From assembly GCA_963798805.1 (NCBI GenBank), contig CAWCVC010000017.1, forward strand, positions 124,001-188,000: a DNA stretch of 64,000 nt, given 5' to 3'. Positions 46,430 to 54,818 of this stretch are shown here, piece after piece (position 1 is the first letter of the stretch; each line of letters begins with the position of its first letter). Under the pieces are notes generated by a model. It made no database searches and was not told the origin of the DNA. It saw nothing but the letters and a program-made list of their open reading frames with translations. Origin of the DNA: CAVZCK01 sp963798805. Its GTDB lineage: Bacteria > Pseudomonadota > Alphaproteobacteria > Rhizobiales > Rhodomicrobiaceae. A program made the translations under genes and the position numbers.

Positions 46430-47827
46430 ATGCTTCTTTCATCGGACGAATCGGCTGGAGATGTGTTCGGCTCACTATTTCGCCCACGCGAGGATCGGTT
46501 GAGCGCGGAGAGTCGCGCCGGCCTCGTGGCGCGGCGCCTGGCCGTCGATCTGATCACCGCGGTGATGGCCGATAAGCGCCCGTTCGACGAGAGCTTCGAG
46601 CGGCTGGCCACGAATGAGCGCTTCGCCGCGATGGAGCCGCGGGACCGGGCCTTCGCGCGGGCGATCGCCGCGACCACTTTCCGCCGCAAGGGCCAGCTTG
46701 CCGAAATCGTCAAGCACTTCATCGAAAAGCCCCTGCCGGAGCGGCGAGGCCGGCTCGACGCCATCCTGCTTTCCGCCGCCGCCCAGCTCGTCTTCCTTAA
46801 GACGCCGCCGCACGCCGTCATCAATCTGGCGGTGTTCCAGGTCCGCGAGGACCAGCAGGCCCGCCGCTTCAGCCGCCTCGCCAATGCCGTCCTGCGGCGC
46901 ATCTCCGAACAGGGCGCCGCGATCGCCTCGCAGCAGGATGCGGGACGGCTCAACACGCCGGACTGGCTGTGGCAGAGCTGGAGCGAGGCTTACGGGGCCG
47001 AGGACGCGGCACGCATCGCGGAGCAGCATCTCTGCGAGCCGCCGCTCGACCTGACTGTGAAGTCCGATGCCGAGGACTGGGCGCGCCGGCTTGGCGGCGT
47101 GGTTCTGCCGACAGGCAGTGTGCGTCTTGCCGCGAAGGGCCGCATCGAGGAGCTGGAAGGCTTTGCCGAGGGCGCCTGGTGGGTGCAGGACGCCGCCGCC
47201 TCGCTGCCGGCACGGCTACTCGGCGATGTGCGCGGCAAGCGCGTCGCCGATCTCTGCGCGGCTCCCGGCGGCAAGACCGCCCAGCTTGCCCATCGCGGCG
47301 CCGAGGTGACGGCGGTCGATGTTTCGGCGAAGCGGCTGGAAAGGCTCAAGGCCAATCTTGCCCGGCTGAAGCTGGAGGCCGAGACGGTCGCGGCCGATGT
47401 GCTCGACTGGCAGCCTCCGGCGCCCTTCGACGCCGTCCTGCTCGATGCGCCCTGCACCGCCACCGGCACCATCCGCCGCCATCCCGACATCCCCTATCTG
47501 AAGCGGGCCTCCGATGTCGTCGAGCTCGCCCAGCTTCAGGACAAGATGCTCGGCAAGGCGCTCGACATGCTGGCGCCGCACGGGGTGCTGGTCTATTGCA
47601 CCTGCTCGCTCGAACTCGCCGAAGGCCCAGCGCAGATCGAGAAGCTGCTTCGCCGCCGCAGCGATCTGCGCTTAGCGCCCGTTGCGCCGGAGGAGGTCGG
47701 CGGCCGCGCCGAATGGCTCGACGACACCGGCGCACTGCGGACATTGCCGCATTTTCTGCAGCTCAGCGATCCTGATTTGGGTGGGATGGATGGGTTTTAT
47801 GCGGCACGGGTGGTGAAGACCGGGTGA
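46430..47827 (+). CDS. rsmB: 16S rRNA m5C methyltransferase RsmB-type
   Basis: Cytosine-C5 methyltransferase for 16S rRNA (position 967 in E. coli) using SAM. The protein has 465 residues. An N-terminal NusB-like RNA-binding domain (ARRLAVDLITAVMADKRPFD then AMEPRDRAFARAIAATTFRR) leads to the catalytic domain: SAM loop DLCAAPGGKTAQLAHRG, the first cysteine in LLDAPCTATGTIRRHPDI, and the catalytic second in VYCTCSLELAEGPAQ. Start uncertain: TTG at 46427, ATG at 46430, or a TTG near 46499 that drops a polar stretch. It follows htpX after 39 bases, so both may share a transcript. Confidence 0.93.
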   Translation: MLLSSDESAGDVFGSLFRPREDRLSAESRAGLVARRLAVDLITAVMADKRPFDESFERLATNERFAAMEPRDRAFARAIAATTFRRKGQLAEIVKHFIEKPLPERRGRLDAILLSAAAQLVFLKTPPHAVINLAVFQVREDQQARRFSRLANAVLRRISEQGAAIASQQDAGRLNTPDWLWQSWSEAYGAEDAARIAEQHLCEPPLDLTVKSDAEDWARRLGGVVLPTGSVRLAAKGRIEELEGFAEGAWWVQDAAASLPARLLGDVRGKRVADLCAAPGGKTAQLAHRGAEVTAVDVSAKRLERLKANLARLKLEAETVAADVLDWQPPAPFDAVLLDAPCTATGTIRRHPDIPYLKRASDVVELAQLQDKMLGKALDMLAPHGVLVYCTCSLELAEGPAQIEKLLRRRSDLRLAPVAPEEVGGRAEWLDDTGALRTLPHFLQLSDPDLGGMDGFYAARVVKTG

Positions 47828-48156
47828 CTCAAAGTCTTACCTTCCCCCTTACGCCTCACAACTGACTTCGCTGTCGCGGAGCTAACTTCGCGTCAAAAGC
47901 TGACCCGGGGCGCGAGTTTGCCTCTGAACCGATGATATTGGGCCGGGAAAGTCTTTGGTTATTTTCAAATATTAACCACAATATCTTTTCTGAATTTTCT
48001 TAAGCCAATCGGCGCATCGCTGTAAATCTGCCTTTTGATCAAAATCAAAGCCGCGCGCGTCGGAATTTGTACTAAATAGATGGGCAGTCGTTGCGTTCGT
48101 AAACAGGTAGTTAGATTTGAATTCGGCTCATATTCCTCTCATAGAAGGATGCAGTT
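47828..48156. other. AT-rich regulatory region
   Basis: 329 bases without a gene. The middle (47935-48050) is far more AT-rich than its surroundings and contains the FixK/FNR-type box at 48035-48048. It should hold the promoter of the exported protein that follows. Confidence 0.6.
48035..48048 (+). promoter_or_regulatory. FixK/FNR-type operator (TTGAT-N4-ATCAA)
   Basis: The sequence TTGATCAAAATCAA has both half-sites TTGAT and ATCAA spaced by 4 bases, a perfect match to the FNR/FixK pattern and 13 of 14 bases of the fuller TTGATCNNGATCAA form. It lies about 109 bases before the ATG at 48157. At that distance it could activate a promoter near 48075-48090 under low oxygen. Confidence 0.65.
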
Positions 48157-48654
48157 ATGTCCGAGCTTAACACCCGGTCCTGTGTCGCTTTCGCAAGTAC
48201 GATCATTATCTCGACCTGTGCACTTGTCTATCACGTCAGTGTCGCAAGAGCCGAACCAGAGAGGGTTGCGCGGATCGTTATCCAGGATCAGTGGGAAAAC
48301 CGGATAAAATCCGCTAATGGTCGTATCATGGACCAGTTTCGCGACAGCGGCATTGTCCTTGGTGAAGCGGGCGATCCGATGCATGAGTCCTTCCAGACTT
48401 GCTTCGGCACTTACGCTACTGTCGATAAGGACAAGGAGCGGGCTGTAGGATATTGCGATGGGCTCGACGCCGACGGCGATGTCTATTGGCTCACCTGGGA
48501 GGGCGGGCGCACCGAGGGGCCATGGAAATTTGTCGGCGGCACTGGCAAGTTTGCTGGCCTCACCGGTGGCGGTGAGTGGAAGGATCGGCGCATGCCAGGT
48601 AAAGGCTGGCTCGTGAGAACAATAACCGGCAAATGGACGCTGCCTAAACGCTGA
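48157..48654 (+). CDS. small exported protein of unknown function
   Basis: A 165-residue protein. A long N-terminal hydrophobic segment (residues 10-30, ...IIISTCALVYHVSVARA) looks like a signal peptide. The mature part reads FQTCFGTYATVDKDKERAVG, then VYWLTWEGGRTEGPWKFVGG and TGKFAGLTGGGEWKDRR: alternating strands and glycines as in small beta-barrel (lipocalin-like) exported proteins. Two cysteines (in FQTCFG and GYCDG) could form a disulfide. I recognise no enzyme motif. A FixK/FNR-type box upstream suggests oxygen-linked expression. Confidence 0.8.
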   Translation: MSELNTRSCVAFASTIIISTCALVYHVSVARAEPERVARIVIQDQWENRIKSANGRIMDQFRDSGIVLGEAGDPMHESFQTCFGTYATVDKDKERAVGYCDGLDADGDVYWLTWEGGRTEGPWKFVGGTGKFAGLTGGGEWKDRRMPGKGWLVRTITGKWTLPKR

Positions 48655-48875
48655 CGCGTGATCGCCTTTTCGCTGAGTTTGCTGCCAAAACCAACATGCA
48701 CTTAGCTTCTACACTGGTTGCGCTTGCGCTAGTGGGGCTAGCGCAAGCGCTGACGTGCTGGCATTAATGTCGGCTTTCACCCGCATAGCTGCCGCCCGCG
48801 CCTGCCCCCAACGAGTCCCTTCCCCGCACGGTCAAAACCCCCTACCCTACGCAAAACCACCATCGGGAAGCGCCT

Positions 48876-50483
48876 TTGCCGTCCATCGGAGAATTCGACT
48901 ACATCATCGTCGGCGCGGGATCGGCCGGCTGCGTGCTCGCCAACCGCCTCTCGGCCGATCCGCGCAATCGCGTGCTGCTGCTCGAAGCCGGCGGCAAGGA
49001 CAATTACATCTGGATCCATATCCCCGTCGGCTATCTCTACTGCATGGGCAATCCGCGCACCGACTGGGGCTTCAAGACGGAGCCCGTGCCGGGGCTGAAC
49101 GGGCGCGCGCTCAATTATCCGCGCGGCAAGGTGCTTGGAGGCTGCTCCTCCATTAACGGCATGATCTATATGCGCGGCCAGGCGCGCGACTACGATCACT
49201 GGCGCCAGCTCGGCAATAATGGCTGGGGCTGGGACGACGTGCTCCCCTATTTCAAGAAATCCGAGGACTCGACCTTTGGCGCCGACGAAACGCATGGAAC
49301 CGGCGGCGAATGGCGGGTCGAGGGACAGCGCCTGCACTGGCCCATTCTCGACGCCTTCATCGAAGCCTGCGAGGAGGTCGGCATTCCGAGGACCGACGAT
49401 TTCAACCGCGGCGATAATTTCGGCGCCTCCTATTTCCGGGTGAACCAGCGGCGCGGCGTGCGCGTGAACACGGCGAAAGCGTTCCTGAAGCCCGCTTTGC
49501 CGCGCAAGAACCTGACCGTGATATCGCAGGCCCAGGTGAAGGAGATCATCTTCGACGGACGGCGGGCGACCGGCGTCAGGTTCTGGCGTCCGGGCGAGCT
49601 TTCCGAGGCCAAGGCTAGGGGCGAAGTCATCCTAGCGGCAGGAGCGATCGGCACGCCACAGCTTCTCGAAGTCTCCGGGATCGGGGCGGGCGAGGTGCTC
49701 GGCGCGGCGGGGATTCCGGTACGGCATGAGCTGCCGGGGGTCGGCGAGAATTTGCAGGACCATCTGCAGATCCGCACCGTCTACAAGGTGAAGAACACGC
49801 TGACGCTGAACGAGCGCGCCGGCACCAAGCTCGGCAAGGCGGCGATCGCGCTCGAATACGCGCTGAGGCGCACCGGGCCGATGTCGATGGCGCCCAGCCA
49901 GCTCGGCGTCTTCACCCGCTCAGACCCGTCATTCGAGACGCCGAACATCCAGTATCATGTGCAGCCGCTCTCGCTCGACAAGTTCGGCGACCCGCTGCAC
50001 AGCTTCCCGGCGATCACGGCGAGCGTCGCTAATCTCAGGCCCGACAGCCGCGGCTCGATCCATGTCGACAGCGCCGATCCGCGCGCCCATCCGAAGATCC
50101 AGCCGAATTACCTCTCCGCCGAAACCGACCGCCGCGTCGCCGCCAATTCGATCCGCCTGACGCGCCGCATCATGGCGACACGCGCCATGGCCCGCTTCGA
50201 GCCCGACGAATTCCTGCCCGGCCCGAGCGTTGCAAGCGATGAGGATCTAGCGCGTGCGGCGGGCGACATCGGCACCACCATCTTTCACCCGGTCAGCACC
50301 TGCCGCATGGGGAGCGACGAGCGCGCCGTGGTCGATGAGCGCCTGCGCGTGCACGGCATCGAGGCGCTGCGAGTCGTCGATGCCTCGATCATGCCGACAA
50401 TTACTTCCGGCAACACCAATTCGCCGACCATCATGATCGCCGAGAAGGGCGCGGCGATGATCCTGGGGGATGCGCGCCGGTAG
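48876..50483 (+). CDS. GMC-family FAD oxidoreductase (choline dehydrogenase-like)
   Basis: FAD-dependent alcohol oxidising enzyme of 535 residues. The Rossmann motif DYIIVGAGSAGCVLANRLSA begins at residue 8. Other family marks are YPRGKVLGGCSSINGMIYMR, the GMC signature 2 region GAIGTPQLLEVSGIG, and the active-site stretch TIFHPVSTCRMGSDERAVVD with ASIMPTITSGNTNSPTIMIA. Substrates of relatives include choline, polyethylene glycol and other alcohols. No ATG fits, so the start is a TTG at 48876 with GGGAAG 7 bases before it. A repeat begins directly after the stop. Confidence 0.92.
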   Translation: MPSIGEFDYIIVGAGSAGCVLANRLSADPRNRVLLLEAGGKDNYIWIHIPVGYLYCMGNPRTDWGFKTEPVPGLNGRALNYPRGKVLGGCSSINGMIYMRGQARDYDHWRQLGNNGWGWDDVLPYFKKSEDSTFGADETHGTGGEWRVEGQRLHWPILDAFIEACEEVGIPRTDDFNRGDNFGASYFRVNQRRGVRVNTAKAFLKPALPRKNLTVISQAQVKEIIFDGRRATGVRFWRPGELSEAKARGEVILAAGAIGTPQLLEVSGIGAGEVLGAAGIPVRHELPGVGENLQDHLQIRTVYKVKNTLTLNERAGTKLGKAAIALEYALRRTGPMSMAPSQLGVFTRSDPSFETPNIQYHVQPLSLDKFGDPLHSFPAITASVANLRPDSRGSIHVDSADPRAHPKIQPNYLSAETDRRVAANSIRLTRRIMATRAMARFEPDEFLPGPSVASDEDLARAAGDIGTTIFHPVSTCRMGSDERAVVDERLRVHGIEALRVVDASIMPTITSGNTNSPTIMIAEKGAAMILGDARR

Positions 50484-50484
50484 G

Positions 50485-50625
50485 GCATCGAACCGAAAAG
50501 TGCGAAGCGGTTTTCGAACAAATTCGAAGCCAAACAAACGGCTAGAGCGGCGATTGCCTGCGTCTATTTGTTTGCGCACGATTTTGCGAGAAAATCGGTT
50601 CCCACTTTTCCCGATCGTGCTCTAA
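50485..50625. repeat. intergenic repeat, copy A
   Basis: The first 68 bases (50485-50552) begin GCATCGAACCGAAAAGTGCG and end TAGAGCGGCG. They match, inverted, the copy at 51056-51119 with a handful of mismatches and one 4-base gap. The second half (50576-50625) is a palindrome with arms GCACGAT and ATCGTGC around a hairpin core. The repeat fills the gap between the GMC gene and the small membrane protein gene. Confidence 0.7.
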
Positions 50626-50990
50626 ACCGCGGTGACCAGCAGGAACCAGATCGCGGCCGCAATACGGACGAGCCGGGCGCGCGTCTCCGGAATCCGGTCG
50701 GCGCTACGCCAGACCGAGAAGAAGATGAACAGATTCCACGGCATCGGCGCGAAATAGCAGAACATCACCAGGGCGGTCGGCGCCCCGGCGGCAACCAGGA
50801 ACATGGCGGCAACGGTGGCGATCGCGTTCAGCGTTGTGCCGATAAGGATCATGTCCCGCCAGAACACCGTCTCCAGCGGCACCTCTCCGCGCCAGCGCGA
50901 GGTGAGGAACGATCTCAAGGATGGGGCGGGCGGACGCTCGCGGGCCGGCGGGCTTCCGGCGTCCAGGGATGGCGATTGCTGGTCGGACAT
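50622..50990 (-). CDS. small integral membrane protein of unknown function
   Basis: A 122-residue protein. A proline-rich cytosolic N-terminus (to about 35) is followed by an amphipathic GEVPLETVFWRDMILIGTTL and three hydrophobic helices (about 47-70, 73-95 and 105-122). No motif allows a function. It is flanked on both sides by inverted copies of the same intergenic repeat, which could mark a unit that moved or was duplicated as a block. Confidence 0.72.
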   Translation of the reverse strand: MSDQQSPSLDAGSPPARERPPAPSLRSFLTSRWRGEVPLETVFWRDMILIGTTLNAIATVAAMFLVAAGAPTALVMFCYFAPMPWNLFIFFSVWRSADRIPETRARLVRIAAAIWFLLVTAV

Positions 50991-51024
50991 GGCGGCTCTC
51001 GACTGCCTTCCTGACGGAAAGCCT

Positions 51025-51122
51025 TAGAGCGGCGGACGTTTAATTGAATCGGGAGCGCCGCTCTATCTGTTTGGCATCGGATTTGTTCGAAAACCGCTTC
51101 GCAACTTTCGGTCCGATGCTCT
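51025..51122. repeat. intergenic repeat, copy B (inverted)
   Basis: TAGAGCGGCG (51025-51034) and CGCCGCTCTA (51056-51065) form a 10-bp perfect stem; GCATCGGA (51074-51081) and TCCGATGC (51112-51119) form another. Bases 51056-51119 are the reverse complement of copy A's first half with few changes. Confidence 0.7.
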
Positions 51123-51229
51123 AATCCTATGCCACGATATGCGCGCCAGCGGGAAGCGCAAGCGCGCTTCGAGCCTCTTCTCCCCGGCGTTCCGCTTGGC
51201 CAGGTTCCGGCCGCGGCCGGCGGCAGCAC

Positions 51230-51700
51230 TTATACACGGCGCTGAACGACCATTTTCACCGTGAAGCTCTGCACGATTTCCTTATTCTGGTTGAGCGTCA
51301 GAATTCTCACAGTCGCCGTGCCCCGGTCCGACCGCGAGCGCGACGGCGTGAGCTCCAGCACCTCGCTTTCGACCTGAAGAATATCGCCGGGCCTGGTCGG
51401 TTTCGGCCAGGCGAGCTCGCCGCCCGCGCCGATGATGCCGCCCGCGATCGCCATGTCCGAAGTGACGAGCAGGCGCATGGTGAGCGCAGCCGTGTGCCAG
51501 CCGCTCGCCGCCAGCCCGGCGAACAGGCTGTCCTTGGCGGCCTCGTTGTCGAGATGGAAGGGCTGCGGATCGAATTCTTCGGCAAAGGCTTTGATTTGCG
51601 CCTCGTCGACGAGATGCGTGCCGGTGACGAAGCGCTGCCCGACCTTGAGATCGTCGAGATAGAGCAGGCCGGCGGCGCCAGCCTCGTCCGTTGTCGTCAT
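51230..51700 (-). CDS. MaoC-family (hot-dog) dehydratase
   Basis: A 156-residue single hot-dog protein related to (R)-specific enoyl-CoA hydratases. YLDDLKVGQRFVTGTHLVDE opens it, and the hydratase-2 motif is FAEEFDPQPFHLDNEAA, with the catalytic aspartate and histidine. The C-terminal strands read NKEIVQSFTVKMVVQRRV. The ATG at 51700 removes a non-family extension. It would act on CoA thioesters in the cytosol; no adjacent beta-oxidation genes are seen. Confidence 0.9.
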   Translation of the reverse strand: MTTTDEAGAAGLLYLDDLKVGQRFVTGTHLVDEAQIKAFAEEFDPQPFHLDNEAAKDSLFAGLAASGWHTAALTMRLLVTSDMAIAGGIIGAGGELAWPKPTRPGDILQVESEVLELTPSRSRSDRGTATVRILTLNQNKEIVQSFTVKMVVQRRV

Positions 51701-51808
51701 GGTTTGTGGCTCCGGTCGCGGACGCAATCTGTGCCGAAGAGGTAGCAGAACCGGGTTGAGAAGGAAAGCCGGCGCCCGCCTCCGGCGGGCCACCGCAACG
51801 GCGAGCGG

Positions 51809-52522
51809 CTATTCGAGGCTCTGGCGGTAGCCGTGCACGGCGGCGGCGCTCATGGACTTGCCGCGGGCCGACTTGACGCTCTCAGCCGTCACCTTGGCCA
51901 TGCCTTTCGGGCGCAGCGAGGCATTGCCCCAGGCCGAGCGGATATAGTGCACGACGGCGGCGATCTGCTCATCGGAGAGATAGTCGAAGGCCGGCATTTC
52001 GCCGGCGAAAGATTTGCCCTCGACGCTGATCTTGCCTTTCATGCCGCTCAGCACCACCAGCGCCGGGAAATCAGGCTTCAGAAACAGATCGCGATTGCCG
52101 GCGAGCGGCGGGAACTGCCCCGGAACGCCCTGCCCGTTCGGCTGATGGCAGGAGGCGCATTGCTGCTTGAAGACGGTCTCGCCGTCGGCAGCCTCGGCGG
52201 TCTGCTCCTGGCCCGAAGCAGCGGCCGCTTTGGCCGGCGGGTTCGGCCCCAGATAGTTGCCGAGATAATCAAGGATCTTGTCGCGGTCGCCGCCGAGCGC
52301 CGGCATGCCGAGCTGGCGCATGCTCTTCAGCACCGAGGCCCATTGAGCGCGGTCGATTCCCGAGGAGTCGGTCAGATATTGCAGGCTGTGGCAGGTCCGG
52401 CAATGGCCGTAGACGAGGTCGCGCCCCGGCCCCGCCGGCAATGTGTCGGCGGCGAAGGCGACGCCTCCCGCCAGCGGGGCGGTCATGGCAAGAGCAACGA
52501 CGAAGGCGATCTTTCGCGTCAC
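51809..52522 (-). CDS. sorB: c-type cytochrome subunit of sulfite dehydrogenase (SorB-like)
   Basis: Electron acceptor for the molybdenum subunit encoded just upstream. It is about 237 residues from a GTG at 52522, the first start after the upstream gene's stop with a signal peptide behind it (KIAFVVALAMTAPLAGGVAF). Two haem-binding sites are seen, CRTCH in YGHCRTCHSLQ and CASCH in QQCASCHQPNGQGVPGQFPP. Characterised SorB has one haem, so the two-haem form is noteworthy. Methionines that may be axial ligands occur in GEMPAFDYLS and RQLGMPALGG. Electrons would pass to the respiratory chain in the periplasm. Confidence 0.85.
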   Translation of the reverse strand: MTRKIAFVVALAMTAPLAGGVAFAADTLPAGPGRDLVYGHCRTCHSLQYLTDSSGIDRAQWASVLKSMRQLGMPALGGDRDKILDYLGNYLGPNPPAKAAAASGQEQTAEAADGETVFKQQCASCHQPNGQGVPGQFPPLAGNRDLFLKPDFPALVVLSGMKGKISVEGKSFAGEMPAFDYLSDEQIAAVVHYIRSAWGNASLRPKGMAKVTAESVKSARGKSMSAAAVHGYRQSLE

Positions 52523-52542
52523 GGCGATAAGCCCCGGACGGC

Positions 52543-52566
52543 GCGGCGAAAGCGAACTTTCGCCGC
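52543..52566 (-). promoter_or_regulatory. perfect hairpin between sorA and sorB
   Basis: GCGGCGAAAG (52543-52552) and CTTTCGCCGC (52557-52566) give a 10-bp perfect stem with a CGAA tetraloop side, right between the sorA stop and the sorB start. It would stabilise or partly terminate the mRNA between the two cistrons, favouring sorA. Confidence 0.6.
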
Positions 52567-52581
52567 GTCCCTCTGACTGGG

Positions 52582-53847
52582 TTAGACGCTGAGCTTCAGG
52601 CGCTCGACGCCATTCCATTCGTAGCCGCGCGGCTGCCAGCGCGCGAGGCCGTCGATCGGCTGCGTCCGCCCGAGCGCATCGGTGGCGCGGGACATGATGG
52701 TGTTGGCGCCGGAGCGCAGCGTGCCTTTGGCGGTGAAATGATGCCAGGCCCACGGGCTCTCCGGCTCAGCGATATCGGCGCTTATCCAGTTGTCGCCGTC
52801 ATCGGTCGAGACTTCCACCTGGGTGATCGGCGCCATGCCGTCATTGAAGGCGACGCCTGTGATCTCGACCTCGCCGGCGTTTGGATCATCGTCAGGCAGC
52901 GGCGAGAAGATCACACTCTTGATGGCGTGGCCGTAGGTCGGCACGCTGTTATAGATGGTGTAGTCGTCGGCCTTGAACGATTGCGGATCGGCGGGAAGCT
53001 TGTTCGGCATCCGGTAGCCGGTGCGCTGATAGAAGCTCGGCGACTGCTCTGCCGCATGGTTGAGGGCAGTGAGCATCTTCATGTTCATATTGCCGTAGAA
53101 GCCGGGGATGATCAGCCGCACCGGACCGCCATGCGCGGCTGGGATCGCCTCGCCGTTCATCTTCAGCGCCAGAATGGCATGGTCGAGCGCGGGATCGGCG
53201 AGATGGTAGCTCTTGGCGAAATCCGAGCCTTCCGGCGTTGCCGGATGATCCCAGCCCTGCGCCGTCAGCCAGTGCGCCGAGTCCGCCGGCATCAGCTTCA
53301 TGTCCGCCAGGAACGGGCGCAGCGGCACGCCTTCCCATTCGACATTGCCCATGCCGCCATTCTTCCACTGGCCGCCGACGGCCTTCTGTTTCGCGGCGTA
53401 GAAGGAGCGGCCGTTGCCGGCGCATTGCAGCACCGAGACGCGCTTCTCCTGCGGCATGTCCCGCAGATCCGAAATGCCGATCCGGCGAGGCCGCTCCACC
53501 AGGCCACCGATGTTGACGACCCAATCCTTCACCATGTCGCTCGGCGGCGTCGAGGTGGTCGCATACCAGGACAGCTCGCCCTCGTGGGGGAAGTGAAAGC
53601 GGATGAACAGCAGCTCTTTCGGCGTGTGCTTATGCTCGCGCAGCAGCGTCAGTGGCGTCTCCATGACGCCAAGCTTGGCATTGATGACCTCCATCTTCGG
53701 CGATTTACCGGCGATGATGTCGGCGGCACTCGCTTCCTCGGCAAGTGCGGCGGTCATCAGATGGCGGCGCGCGCCATAAGCGAGGCCCGCCGCGCCGGCC
53801 AGCAGTCCGAAATCGCGGCGCGTCAGCGAGAATGTCTTCTTGTGCAT
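52582..53847 (-). CDS. sorA: molybdenum sulfite dehydrogenase catalytic subunit (SorA-like), Tat-exported
   Basis: Oxidises sulfite to sulfate in the periplasm. The 421-residue protein begins with a twin-arginine signal (LTRRDFGLLAGAAGLAYGAR), as needed to export a folded cofactor enzyme. Cys142 in VSVLQCAGNGRSFY would coordinate molybdenum. Further family stretches are HFPHEGELSWYATTSTPPSD, GVPLRPFLADM, and the dimerisation domain VAFNDGMAPITQVEVSTDDG. It is the first gene of sorA-sorB; the gap between them holds a hairpin. The system detoxifies sulfite or uses it as an electron source, for example from sulfonate or taurine breakdown. Confidence 0.92.
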   Translation of the reverse strand: MHKKTFSLTRRDFGLLAGAAGLAYGARRHLMTAALAEEASAADIIAGKSPKMEVINAKLGVMETPLTLLREHKHTPKELLFIRFHFPHEGELSWYATTSTPPSDMVKDWVVNIGGLVERPRRIGISDLRDMPQEKRVSVLQCAGNGRSFYAAKQKAVGGQWKNGGMGNVEWEGVPLRPFLADMKLMPADSAHWLTAQGWDHPATPEGSDFAKSYHLADPALDHAILALKMNGEAIPAAHGGPVRLIIPGFYGNMNMKMLTALNHAAEQSPSFYQRTGYRMPNKLPADPQSFKADDYTIYNSVPTYGHAIKSVIFSPLPDDDPNAGEVEITGVAFNDGMAPITQVEVSTDDGDNWISADIAEPESPWAWHHFTAKGTLRSGANTIMSRATDALGRTQPIDGLARWQPRGYEWNGVERLKLSV

Positions 53848-54083
53848 GGGGTTTCCTCCGAGTGGGCTTTATAGGAGGCAGGTCGGGCTCCCCCCGCTTG
53901 TGGCGAAGCCCTTGCTGCGACGTAACGCCTCAGCGGCCCACGCAGTTCCAACTCCGGCGGCGGAAACAGCCGGATTTCAGCTGCCGGGGAACCCGCGCCA
54001 AGACATGCCTGGCCGGTGCGCGCCATGCGCCCCCGAACGGCCTGACGTATCCGCGGGAATTGCGCAGCGATAAACAGGCCGGT

Positions 54084-54818
54084 CTATGGGCCCGATTCGT
54101 CCCGCCCCGCCACTTCTCCACTGGCGCGTTCGTGCTCCGGTGTCGTGGCTTCGATGCGGCCGTCGACCAGATGGATGCGCCGGTCCATGCGTTCGGCCAT
54201 GGCAACGTCGTGCGTCACGGCGACCACGGTCTTGCCGCGCTCATGAACGAGGGCTTCGAGGATCTCGAAGACCTGCTCCGAGCTCTTGGAGTCGAGGCTC
54301 CCGGTCGGCTCATCGGCGAGGACCACGGGCGGATCGTTGGCGAGCGCGCGAGCGACGGCAACGCGCTGGCGCTGGCCGCCGGAGAGCTGGTCGGGCAGCT
54401 TGTCGAGATGGTCTTCGAGCCCTAGCGAGACCAAGAGCGCGCTTGCCCGCTCGCGCATCTCCTCGCGCGTCAGACGCGCCAGCTTGCGCATCGGGATCTC
54501 GACATTCTCGCGGACGGTGAATTCCGGCAGCAGGAAGTGGAACTGAAAGACGAAGCCGAGCATGGCGAGCCGCGTCTTGGCGCGCTCGATCTCGTCCATT
54601 GGCGCGGTGTCCCTGCCGCCGATCAGCAAAGTGCCGCTGGTCGGGCGGTCGAGCAGGCCGAGCAGATAGAGCAGCGAGGACTTGCCGGAGCCGGACGGGC
54701 CGGTGATGGCGACGAACTCCTTCTCCTGCACGGTCAGCGAGACATCGTTGACCAGCGTAACGGGGACGGTCGCCGGCAGGATGCGGACGAGATTTCTGGC
54801 TTCGATGAGCGCGGTCAT
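54084..54818 (-). CDS. MacB/LolD-type ABC ATPase
   Basis: Energy subunit of a three-part exporter, 244 residues. Walker A GPSGSGKSSLLYLLGLLD, signature LSGGQRQRVAVARAL, Walker B VVLADEPTGSLDSKSSEQVF and H-loop VVAVTHDVAMAERMDRRIHL are complete. The closing residues are acidic. The gene overlaps the permease gene by 4 bases (54815-54818), so it is the last of adaptor-permease-ATPase. Confidence 0.94.
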   Translation of the reverse strand: MTALIEARNLVRILPATVPVTLVNDVSLTVQEKEFVAITGPSGSGKSSLLYLLGLLDRPTSGTLLIGGRDTAPMDEIERAKTRLAMLGFVFQFHFLLPEFTVRENVEIPMRKLARLTREEMRERASALLVSLGLEDHLDKLPDQLSGGQRQRVAVARALANDPPVVLADEPTGSLDSKSSEQVFEILEALVHERGKTVVAVTHDVAMAERMDRRIHLVDGRIEATTPEHERASGEVAGRDESGP

